In this document: in pieces, positions 12,066-23,400 of the stretch | Layout: every line of letters begins with the position of its first letter | Numbering within the stretch: the stretch's first letter is position 1 | NCBI GenBank assembly: GCA_037951105.1 | Contig: JBAMJV010003226.1 | Location: forward strand, 124,001-188,000 | Origin: Echinarachnius parma | Lineage: Eukaryota; Echinodermata; Echinoidea; Clypeasteroida; Echinarachniidae | Reading direction: 5' to 3' | Length of the DNA stretch: 64,000 bases | The notes under the pieces: model-generated | The model's input: the letters and a program-made list of their open reading frames with translations, nothing else | Told to the model about the DNA's origin: nothing | Database searches by the model: none | Position numbers and translations under genes: made by a program

Positions 12066-12455
12066 ATGTCACTCCTGACGACGGATAGTCAACCTATTCG
12101 AAACGTCGAGCCCCTCCTACCATCCACCCTCTCCTCGCAATACCAACAGTCCTTTCCAGGACTAGTCCAACAGTCCTTTCTAGGACTACCAACTGTCCGT
12201 TTTAGGACTCTCCTAGAAAGAATACCAACAGTCCTTTTCAGGACTATCCCAACAGTCCTTTCTAGGACTACCAACAGTCCTATCTAGGACTACCAACAGT
12301 CCTTTCTAGGACTACCAACAGTTCTTTTTAGGACTCTCCTAGAAAGAATACCAACAGTCCTTTTCAGGACTACACCAACAGTCCTTTCTAGGACTACCAA
12401 CAGTCCTTTCTAGGACTACCATAGTCCTTTTCTGGACTCACCAATCCACCCATCT
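12066..12455. repeat. 22-23-bp tandem palindrome array (CCAACAGTCCTTTCTAGGACTA)
   Basis: At least ten units, each containing the palindrome AGTCCTTTCTAGGACT. Every second to third unit is joined by CTCCTAGAAAGAATA. The array is preceded by CTGACGACGGATAG...CTATTCGAAACGTCGAGC. The apparent ORFs across it are repeat artefacts. Confidence 0.85.
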
Positions 12456-12625
12456 CACATGGTGCAACCGCAAACCACACGTATTATATACACCAGTTAA
12501 TAACACCACCATGGAAACCAATACTTACAAGCAACATTTACATGTATTAGGTTTGTATTGTTGTTGTTTTTAATTATTATTGGGGGGGCCTTGTGCTCCT
12601 GTGGTTCCCCTCCCACATAGCTACG

Positions 12626-12717
12626 CCATATGGATAGGCTCTACCAGGAATTAAACTGGAGACCTTACTTAGGATTGCTAGACCAATGCTCTAGATAACC
12701 ATCTAAGCTACCGACTC
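12626..12717 (-). mobile_element. tRNA-derived SINE head, minus strand
   Basis: The minus strand reads GGTAGCTTAGATGGTTATCT (A-box-like) and, about 35 bases on, CCAGTTTAATTCCTGG (B-box-like). It abuts head-to-head the plus-strand SINE that starts at 12719. Confidence 0.5.
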
Positions 12718-12718
12718 G

Positions 12719-13070
12719 ATGTGGTGTGGCAAGATGGTAGAGCACGCCAGGCTTTCCAATCGTAAGATCCCGAGTTCAAACCCTGCCCACTACGTTTGTC
12801 CTGCAGCAAGACAAGTTATCCACAATTGCTGCTCTCTACCCAGGTGTATAAATGGGGACCCAGTAGGTCTGGAGGTAAAAGGATCTTCTCAATGCCCATG
12901 AGCCACTTGAAAGGAATGCTCCCCAGGGAGTGGAGATGGTGCAGACAATGTGCGCAGACTGGTTTGCATTGTATCCTATGACATGGGTAATAATAGTGTA
13001 AAGTGCCTAAAGATGATATTGTATCATATTAAGGGCTATATAAATGGAACAGTACTATTATTAATTGGTG
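12719..13070 (+). mobile_element. tRNA-derived SINE with L2-like tail
   Basis: The head has an A box (AAGATGGTAGAGCAC) and a B box (GAGTTCAAACCC) about 35 bases later. The body has CAGGTGTATAAATGGGGACC and the 3' end reads AAGGGCTATATAAATGG then ATTATTA. The tail resembles the local L2-type LINE end, so that LINE could have mobilised it. The short ORFs here are artefacts. Confidence 0.75.
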
Positions 13071-14165
13071 GACCCCAAGTTGGTCTAGGAACATATCCCT
13101 GCCAGATTTTAATTCTTTGCTCTTTTCACATTGATTTATATTAAGCACGTCAGTTTCCCCTGTGATTACAATGAACATAATAAAGTGAAAATATATATAT
13201 TTATGCAAAAATTACCTTTTTTACAAGGTGAACATTAATTATTCTTGTGCATCTTCTTTTTTTGATAGTAGTAATTTGCACTTTCCAAATCTTTCACACA
13301 CATAATTTCATGATTATTACATATCAGTTGCTGTATAATATAATTTCATTTATATGTAAGTCCACACATATACACAATAAAAAGCTTACATAACAAGACA
13401 TAATTGGAACTCTGATTTAAACAAAAAAATATCACACTGTGTTGTCACACAATTAAACTTTATAAATTAACATCATGTTCTTACATTGATATTTTGTTTT
13501 CATTTAATTAACCTAATTAACATTGGGGTAATCAAAAACGTGATTTAAATTTTAAGGCAATATCAATTTATACATAATGCAACTCGGAAGAGCCCTTTTT
13601 CCAACAGGCTCTAGATTCAACTTTTTGTGATCTTAAATTACTACTTAAGTCATAATTAAAAGTCACTATACCTGATGAATATTCCCACTATATTATACCA
13701 TAGTGTGCATTACATACAGTTATCTGGCCCGCAATCGGAACTTTTAATCAACATACTTTTAAAAGCCTAATTATTATAAAATACAAATTTTTGCCTGAAA
13801 CGCGCTTGAAACTGCTGGTTCTGGGCATGAAGAAGTTTAATTAACACAATGAACACAAAAGGAAACAGTTATAAAAAAAAACACATAATACATACATTGC
13901 AAAACAATTATACAATAATATAAATTTAACACAGCAAGTGAAAATACACAAAGTCCATTTACTTGTTTGTGCACAATTTGGCTTTAAAAAATACATGTCC
14001 AAGAAATGCATTACCTGAATTTAAATGAATTGCCCGTGAGTCATAATGATTAAAGGCTGGAATATTACTGGAATGTAACATAGAAGTTAATACAAGAAAT
14101 GCATGTATACATCTGGCATATTGCACATGATCATCATAAAATACAATAATTCTGCTATCCTAAAT
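13071..14165. other. no feature seen
   Basis: AT-rich; no ORF, repeat partner or splice-supported exon recognised. Confidence 0.4.
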
Positions 14166-14620
14166 ATAGGATTTCTCGGTCATTTTCGTAAGTTGGCCAC
14201 ACAAATTAATTTTGTGTGCATTCAATTTCGCTGATTTTGTCACCGCAGAGCTCTGTATTTTGTAGTTCAATTCTTTTTTTAGCATTTGAATTCATATAAC
14301 GATCATTCAGAAACATTTTGCTTGCATTCGATCTAAAATGTGTTTCTATTTCGTGAAATTGTCATTCAATTTAAAGCGAGAAAATTTGTTATCACGTAAT
14401 ACAGCCTTCCATGAATTCTGTTGGCGAAATTGAATACTAATAGCGTGCTTTTTAAATTGAATTATATAAGTGCTAAATCACTTGAGCGAAGAGCTAAATA
14501 GAATGAAGGAAATACAATTTTGAACGACAGTTGTACAAGCCTATAGCTCAATTTCGCGAATTTGAATGAACCGAATATCAATACGAGGGAAAGTTTAAGG
14601 AATTGGCCGAGAAAACCTAT
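14166..14620. mobile_element. TIR element, about 455 bp
   Basis: Left ATAGGATTTCTCGGTCA pairs with right TGGCCGAGAAAACCTAT, with TA-rich flanks. The interior is AT-rich and has several AATTCG/CGAATT fragments. Only one copy is in the window. Confidence 0.55.
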
Positions 14621-15060
14621 TATATAAAGTTAACCACAATAAGTATCGTAGTAGTGTGCATGACAATAATACAAATTACTGTGTTACTAGTACAGTATTC
14701 TATCCACTTGAGACTGTATGCCATTGTGCTTTCAAAATAAAATTGGTCAACTGTTGGTATCAATTCTCTCTGCAGTCACTGACATGTGAAAAGCAAATGC
14801 CTACCCATTTAAGCGGAGACTAACAGTTTCAAGTATGTTGTTAACATTGCATAATCAACATTTATATGTGTATATACCTGTACCTGTGAACATGATATTC
14901 CATTTATTTTGTTTATATTTATCATGACATGACGTTGCATCAATTATCTTTACTAATGATACAAAAACAAACAATGCACAGCCACTTTGATCATTTAAAT
15001 CAATGTGTGAAGCAAAAGACTAGGCATTTAAACAAAAACTCATTATATGATTACATAAAT

Positions 15061-15262
15061 GGTACCCTGGGGTACCAAACGAATATCCGCCATTTTGTTT
15101 AATTAATTATTTATTTTTTAGGCTGTACCAGGGTATAGCGTGCATACAATCGCTCGCTGCACTGCATACACAACGCAATTACGGTTGTGCTTCGAGTGGA
15201 CACAAGATGGCGCTACACAACGCGGTACCCCGGGGTACAACGGTACCCCGGGGTACCGCGTG
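15061..15262. mobile_element. palindrome-ended element (GGTACCCCGGGGTACC)
   Basis: GGTACCCTGGGGTACC at 15061-15076. At 15221-15262 an exact inverted pair, ACGCGGTACCCCGGGGTAC and its complement, is separated by AACG. CGCCATTTTG near the left and GATGGCG near the right extend the inverted homology, so the whole looks like a small TIR element with a doubled right end. Confidence 0.55.
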
Positions 15263-15285
15263 TGTCATCATATATCATAGTCACA

Positions 15286-15467
15286 TAAAGTCAAACCCGT
15301 CTTAGCAGCCACCTGTCTATAGCAGCCAACCTGTCTATAGTGGCCATCAAAACTTATCCCCTGCAAGGAAAAACAGTGCTATTGAACCTGTCTATAGTGG
15401 CCACCTGTCTACAATGGCCACTATTCTTGACTCCCTTGGGTGGCCACTATACACAGGTTTGACTGTA
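15286..15467. mobile_element. TIR element with CCTGTCTATAGTGGCCACC repeats
   Basis: AGTCAAACCCGTCTTAGCAG on the left pairs with the right end CTATACACAGGTTTGACT. Three or four internal copies of ACCTGTCTATAGTGGCCA. A decayed relative lies at 36670-36890. Confidence 0.7.
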
Positions 15468-16099
15468 GTTACATTTTACAGGCACCAGATCATATTTAAA
15501 ATTTTTGGTAGCATTTGGTGTTTAAAAAAACACTTAAAGCTCATTACTATAACAAGTAAGAATTGTGCGTCGACGCGAGCATCAATGTAGCGAACCATTA
15601 ACAAAGTAAACCCATTGCTTATGATAACCTGGTAGGCCCTGTATTATCTGTATAATAGCACTTGCAAAATCTAGTAGGGAACAGGTTAGTGCAAAGATGG
15701 AGATGAACACTGGCCAAGGGCCACTAAAAGTGAGCTTTAAGCCACCAAAACTGCATTTTATTCTTGAATGCCATTAACCCATTCAATACATTATTATTAT
15801 AGTTAAAGTCCTTCCCATGCCAATTTGGCACATAAGGCCATGTCAAAAACAATGTTTAACTTCGTTACGGTGTGGTAGGGCATAACCCCTGCAACAGTAA
15901 AATAATACTTTCTAGAACTTTTAAGCATTGAAAACAGGTTTTCCAAGAAACAAAATACAAAATATTTTAATTAATTTCTTCCTGAACATTTTCCATCAAC
16001 AATTTAAAGCCAAAATACCATTTACATAAAGTTTGTTCCGCCAAGAACATTTGTCATCAATACTATAAAGCCATTATACCATATAGATATGAAGTTTGT

Positions 16100-16145
16100 T
16101 TTGGGGGGCTACAGCACCCCCCCCCCCCCCCCCCATCCTTCCTTG
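16100..16145. repeat. poly(C) tract
   Basis: GGGGGGCTACAGCA followed by about 18 C: the G-side and C-side of a hAT-like MITE end. Confidence 0.5.
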
Positions 16146-16301
16146 ACCCCCCATCTGTACTCTAGGGGGAAGGAGCACGATCATGACCCAGAACTAGCCC
16201 TAATTCCACTGATTTCCAGATATGCTTGTGTAATACTTTACGGTTGAATGAGTTCGGGAGGTTTGTGTCATTCTAGCATATTGACATCGATGAGATAGAG
16301 T

Positions 16302-17300
16302 CAATGGCCCGAATTCTCATCAGTGGCTCAACTTGAGCCCGGCCCAATGTGACAGAGACTACGGGTAACCAGTTAAACCATTTTGTACCTGCAGACCTAT
16401 TGTGTTGTCCCTATTGGTCCCCGGAGATATTCGAATTGTTTCCTTTCATTATCCAGTCAATCCCTTGAGTTCTGCTTATAAGCATCAGGACAATAGGCCC
16501 TTTGAAATTCAGTCATAGTATAACAGGTCACCAGCAATACAATGCCCAGGATGATCCAGGACGCAATTTGACTGAATTTCAAAGGGCCCATTGTCATGAT
16601 GCCTATAATCAGAACTTAAAGGGATAGTTGAGTTCTGGTAAGGAGAGTACAGTTTTGGTGAAACTGAATTTTAGTAACCAAAACCTGCATCATTACATTA
16701 CAAACTAATAGTTATAACTAGAAAGGAACACAAAATTACAAATGACGTAGTAAAGATCATGTTATCATTCAAAAAGAGCCGTTAAAACGTAAGAGGTTTC
16801 AACCATTTTGAATAAAATATTGCGCATGTGATGTTTTGTTGAAATAGTGATTAGATAGAGAAATAACCAACAACTATTTAAATACCTATTTTGTAACTTT
16901 TTGAAAAGAGGAAGCATTTTTTTTAATTGTTTAACGGCTGGTTCAAAATTCTCTAATAAACCTGGGGCCCCAGCTTTATTACAAATTGTTATATTTATGG
17001 ATATTTCAGCCGTCTCTGAACCGATTTTGATCAAACAAAGATGATTTTATTATTTAAATATTATGTTCTTTCAAATTTTACACTCAGTTTTTCATTACCT
17101 CACCAAAAAAAAAAGTAGTCTAGCGCCCTCTCTACCAAAACTCAACTATCCCTTTAAGGGATTGACAGGATAATGAAAGGAAACAATTATAATATCTCCG
17201 GGGACCAATAGCGACAACACAATAGGTCTGCAGGTGCAAAACGGTTTAATCTTTTTAGGCCGGGCACAAGTTGAGCCACTTATGAGAATTCGGGCCATTG
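16302..17300. mobile_element. nested foldback elements (three inverted-repeat layers)
   Basis: Outer layer: CAATGGCCCGAATTCTCAT at 16302 pairs with ATGAGAATTCGGGCCATTG ending at 17300, arms about 150 bases (through CCTGCAGACCTATTGTGTTG and the complement). Inside the arms sit two further foldbacks: 16458-16614 (TTCTGCTTATAAGCATCAGG ... TGATGCCTATAATCAGAA, with GAAATTCAGTCA arms) and 16616-17155 (TTAAAGGGATAGTTGAGTT ... AACTCAACTATCCCTTTAA). The 89-codon frame inside is not supported as a gene. Confidence 0.8.
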
Positions 17301-17359
17301 ATGCTAATTACCATGGTAAATGTTGCTGGTCCATAATCGGGCCCCTGGGTCCAGTGCCC

Positions 17360-17459
17360 CTAGCCCTCGTTACCGGCTCGCCTGCCGACAAAGTGGTCCA
17401 TAGCCTTATCCGTCTGAAAGAAATCCTCCAGCTTTAAGACGGCCTTCTCTGGCAGCAGG
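17360..17459 (-). CDS. SDR exon 5 and stop codon
   Basis: Codes [20 protein letters not shown] then [13 protein letters not shown] and TAG (17360-17362). Acceptor TTTTCAG at 17460-17466 in phase 2. The KAMDHFVGR ending matches the AMDxFVG(R/Q) C-terminus of SDR16C proteins. Confidence 0.85.
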
Positions 17460-20400
17460 CTGAAAATTAATGCGAGAATTTAAAATCATCATCAGTATAA
17501 TCAGTTTGAAAATCTTCGTCAAAAAAGGATAATTGAACGGCAATGGAAAATTCAGCAATGTCAATATTAACACTTAGATTTAGCACTATGAAGGATTATG
17601 GCCTTCTCTGTAAAAGTTAATGCGAGTATTTAAAATCATCACCAGTATAATCCGTTTGAGAAGCACTTTATTGCAAACCTTTGTCAACAAAGGATACTTG
17701 GAATGAACAGCAATGGAAAATACTGAAATGGCAATATTTACAAGATTTAGCACTAAGCAGGTCATATTCGTTCACAATAACTTGAAATGGCAGAGAAGAA
17801 GATAGACAAGGAAAATAATGATGTAACCTGCGAAATTAGAAAATGCTTTGCAACTAGTAGAATGAGCATTAAAATGCTAAATAAGAGCTTTTCAAATTAT
17901 TACAATGAAAGTTTGCAAGCTTAACTCCTATCTTTATGTTCTCAAAACTAACACTGGTTCGCTGTGTGGGCAAGCAAAAAGGTATGAAAGTCATATGGAT
18001 GGCACAGGATTTATCATGAAATATGGCCACCCTATGAACAATTTCATAAATCCACCACAAAATAAGTCAAGAAACTGTAATGGTTTGTACTCACTCTTTG
18101 AGTAGAACCATCAGGTGCAGTAAATAAGGCGTCCTGATCAGCGTGGTCCGTGTCTGCACTGCTTCTAGAACCTTATCCGCAACATACTCTGGCTCTAGCG
18201 TTGGCATTATCATGTCGTATCTGTGAAAATAAGCCGTGATAATCAAACGTTATAAACCCCTTGCCTGGATGAACCTTGTAGGCTAGGTACAAAATGTATG
18301 GGGATGGCAGATTATCAAAGGGAACTCATTAATCATAAATCAATGCCTTCGTTCTGAGCTTGGTTTCTTGAATAGGAATACAAGGCATCCTCATCAGCGC
18401 AATCTCTGTTATTAGAACTTTCCTCTGGCTCTAGTGTTGGTGTCATGTTGTACTGTATCTGCAGAATTCAGTCATGAAAATCATTGGTCATTACATATCA
18501 AAATCAAATTTCTCATAGCTATATGCCTGAGCCATGCTTAACCCATTCAACATGGGAACCTGGTGTAAAGTGTATTAACTAGATATGAGAAATGCAAAAA
18601 TTGGTTAGGCAAGGGGTTAGGTAGGTTGCACTCTTACTTACAGTAATGAATATGTAATGTAATGGACAGTAATGTCATCAATGCTGGAAAAAAATGAAAT
18701 TTACATTTTAAAATATTCACTCCCCTGGTTATTTCTTAAAGGGATCTAGTAACTTTGTTGAGATGTGCAAAAACTGATGAATGGTTGATGCAATGTATAC
18801 TGTTGTTATCTCATATGTCCTCAGGGTATTGTGTGAAAATTTCAGGTCAAATGGACAATGTATGGCCAAGTAATGAGCGAAAATGCAAAGTGATATTGGG
18901 TGATATTCACCAACTCACTGCATTCACTTTGTACAGGGATGAAAATCTCGCCCGGAGATTTTCTTATCTAAATACTTCAATCATACATATCTTTGTAATG
19001 AATACCCAGGGAGCAAAGGGGGTTTTTCATACATGGAATGTTATAAAAGGTTTGGGCCCAGAATTGTCTTCTAGGACCTCGTAGAAGCACAACCTAGGTG
19101 GACAACCTCGCGAACTAGCTACTGGAAGGCCAGAAAACACATATTAAGGATTTTACCCCTAATGTACGTTAAAAGCGCCATAAATCCTTAGGGTTCATGA
19201 ACATCCTACTCTGGTATTTTCACGATTACACCCAAACGCATGCTGCTATCATCCAATTGCTTCGAATATATCTTTCACAGATAGTTGTGCATCTTTTGAT
19301 ACCAGATTGTGCCTCTTTACTTCTATTGTTTTTTGTCACGTGTCTTTTATATGTCACGTGTCAGATATAGAATGTGAAATTTCACATACGCCTATTCACA
19401 AATATAATTGTGGACATGATGCAGATTATAGAATGACACAAATATTTAGCTGTAAAACCTTATACATGTTCGATGACATTTAGTAAGATGAAAAGACAGT
19501 AAACTAGCAAAACAGAGGATAAAACAATACAAAATAAAAGAATTTGAAACAAAGAAATACATAAGAATAATTACATGTAATAATTATAATGATAAAATGG
19601 ATGTTATGATTTAGCTAGCGTATCAATGTATGACGATCGCGGTGCATCATTATGTTTATCCCCAGTCATTGGGTACATACTGCAATCAATCCAGCACACA
19701 ATAGTGCACATTTCTAACTCACATGGGAGTCTTCCAGCCTGACACATTGTATATGAATACAGTGCTAATGAATCGTTCCATCCTTCCGGGCACTCTCTGA
19801 TTCAGAACTCGGGACCTCATATATGGAAAGCTTATGCCCTTCCAACCTTTCACACCAAGTCCACGAATATACAATCATAGCTATTTATTACAAGCAAAAT
19901 CTGTATAATCTGTTTAGGCCCTTGGAACTGTTTTCATACTATTTTTCACAATTTTCATTAAAAATACATAAAATAACCAAACAATCATGTTACAATTCCA
20001 AACAAAGTGATTGTGTGGTTATGCATTGTCTCATATGACATTGCAAAGCTGCACTCATTACCTAATAGGGGGCTGGGGGTATGAAGGTACATCGACATCG
20101 TTTGGAAAGAGTGCTAAATACAAAGTCAAAATAACGAGGTATGAAAGCTGACATGTCTTTGGAATGAGTCTTTTTCAACTGATTAGATGACATCCTTGTA
20201 AAGCTTGATAACTTCAATTCGCAAGAAAAAGAAGGCCAACAAAATTAATCCAAACAACAACAAGAACATGTCAATGCACTTTTTACACATGACAGCTTAC
20301 TAGTGCAAGTATAAGTCTATTCATATTCCAAAATTGTGCTAAATGAAGGGGTAGAATCGTTATAAAGTATGGCATGATGAAGAATTTTAAATAGGGGAAA

Positions 20401-23400
20401 ACTGCAAAGTGATCAATCAAACCACAATCATGAGGCTACATAATCATATAAAGAAACCAGTTATTGTCAGATGCCAATATATAGTTTATTGGTATTTTCA
20501 CAAATAACCTATACTATACTTGTGGATTATGCTGATTTAAACTTAATAAGCATTTTTATGAATTAGACCCCTCTAGAACTAAACGTCATTTAAGATCATA
20601 CACATTTCTGAAAAGTATTTCATTCGCTAAGGAGTATCAATGATGTGCTCAATAACATGTTATAAGCCTACGATCACAAATGGTAGTACATACAGTCATG
20701 TAGTTCTTGAACCACAGATGTTGTGCAGTTGACAGCTAACACAGGAACTGCCCTGAGCTTCCTCAGTGAGAACAGTGTTTGGGTGAACAATGTAATAGTT
20801 AATGAGTCCTGGAGACATGTACAGTCACCTGATATAACCAAATTTGTTAAAACCATCAACCCGACCAGTTCGAGGATTCAAATTATTGACAAGGTGCCAT
20901 ATATACAAGCTGTTTATACTAGTGATCCCTCTTGAGGATCTTTTCCCAATTAGAACATGCTTCTCCATGGGAGGTTAGGTCACCATCAATGAGTAGTATG
21001 CAATGTCACGGATTCAAACAGTAAAGGTCTATGTTTTTCTAAATGTTAAGTGCTCATTCATAATATACATAATAATAATAATAATATATTTGATTTATAT
21101 AGCGCCTAATATAAAATTATCTCTAGGTGCTTTACCGTAAATTATACAGAATAAACTTAAATACATCTTAAATTGTTTCATTTTACAATAGTTATCTAAT
21201 ATTCTAAAATTAAATAACAATTTACAAAAGGCCAAGAAAATTAACTACATAGGCGTAATTCATTAAAACAAAAGCCTAATACATGTGTGTCCTTCAATGA
21301 ACATTTCTTTTAGTCAAATACAACTTATAATTATGTGGACTTCTTAAAACAATGATAAGTGTACGATGGTTCAGAAAATGGCCTACAACATTAACACAAA
21401 TTGTAACATTGTTTAAAGATGTAGAGTATGTCACTTTGTTTTTTTTCTGGTACGAATATAATTTTTTATCATGATTGTTTTTGTCCATGCCCATTACTGT
21501 GTTTGATTGTATTATCGTGTACATGAATACAAATAATCTTCCTACTTAACAAATTAACAAATAATTCGACTGAGAGTTGAGGTAAGCGCTACTGCCTTTG
21601 CCGCTTCATTTATTTCCCCTTATCTTTCCTTACAGGCTACAACTACAAAATATTTACACTCATTGCTGACTTCTGTATTAGTTCCATGTTAATATTGGCA
21701 AAATACGTAACACACATACATACAAGTACATGTATATAAGTGCATTTTTTTCAGATACATCATTAAAATGTTATTAGTAAGAAAATCACTTCATTAAATG
21801 GTTCATATTGTATTATATTCTTGATTAAGGTCTATTGTATATCTGTACTCTATAATCAATATATATGTCCTCATTCTACAATATGTACATTTCATTATCA
21901 AGCCTATTTTACCTATATTATAATGATTTAGTAAAAATCAGATACCAACAATACACTATAAGGAACTCATATTCTTATGTATTTTATTGTTTTCAATTGT
22001 TTGTGTTTTATTATTCTATTGTTTTCGTTTAAATCATTTCCAAAACTTAAACAAATTAAATTGAATGCCATTTGAAGAACTTCAAATACAAATTTTGTAA
22101 CGTTTTAAATATCTTGAGCATTTCAATGCGTTTTTGTATATAACTGAACGTGCAATTTAAAGTCGTTTGTATAACACGTGACTTAAAATGACACGTGACA
22201 CACTAACTGAAGATATTATGCAGTCAAATTTGGTATCAAAAGATGCACACGACTCTACAGAATACAAATCTGAAGCGATGTGATGATATCATAATGCTTT
22301 GTAGTGTCATTTTGTAAATAGCACAGACAAACCTTCATGAACCCTAAGGATTTAAGGCGCTATTAACGTACATTATGGGTTAAATCGTTTGTACGCGTGT
22401 TGTGAACTTCCAGTAGCTAGATCGCGAGGTTGTCCACCTAGGTTGTGATCCTAGAAAGTCGTAGAAGACATTTCTGGTGAACAACCTTTTATAACATTCC
22501 ATGTATGATATCCTAAAAAAAGGGGTGTTTGCTCCCTGGGTAGAAAGGGAAATTTGAAAAACCGAAAGCTGTCCCATGATTTTATTGTTAATACGAATAC
22601 AACAAGGTATAAAGGAACCGCTAGAATTACAATTTTATTTTGAGGATTTGGACAATGTTACTAAGTCCCTTTAATCAAAGCCCACCTGATTCTGGTTCCC
22701 TAGAACATGTAAGTATTGATCATGTAGGAATTGACGATGGTAAACCTGACCCTGTGTTTCCTACCTCACTTACATTGCTAATTTTTTGTTCATTGATGCA
22801 GATTTTAAAAAAAAGCAATACATAGAAAAATATCCACTCCTTTGCAAATCTGAAACACCCACCTGATTCTGGTTCCCTGGAACATGCCAGTGTTGATCAT
22901 GTAGGGATTGACGAGGGTAAACCGGATCCCGTCCTTGCCGGCCGCGCGCATTTCCCTCGAGATCGCCTGGTGAAAACCGACGGCCGCGAACTTGCTCATG
23001 CAGTAGTCGGCCATCCTGGCGGCGCTCACCTCCCCCATGATGCTCGCTATGGTAACGATGTGGCCGTGGTTGGCCCGCATCATGTCTGGTAGGAAGGCCT
23101 TCATGGTCTGTTGAACATGGTGACAAAAAGGAGTTGATATTGATTATTCATCGTCAAACTGAATATTAGCTATGCTCAGTAGTCTGTATGACGATTTACA
23201 TGCTACAGTTTATGCACAAATTCCTGGTCTTAGAGTGTACATGGACAACGCATGTGCTAGCATGTCAAAAGTGCCTGCTAGCCATACATCTCTAAGGTCC
23301 AGTAACCGCTTGCCGGAGACGATGCCAGCGTTGTTCACAAGGTTGTACAGTGTACATACGCAATGCATGAGATGGCATGTCAAAAGTGTCAGATATCAAT

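Noticed and set aside
12719-12795. Possible functional tRNA gene
   Set aside because: A and B boxes are present, but there is no closed acceptor stem and the sequence continues into a SINE body with an L2-like tail.
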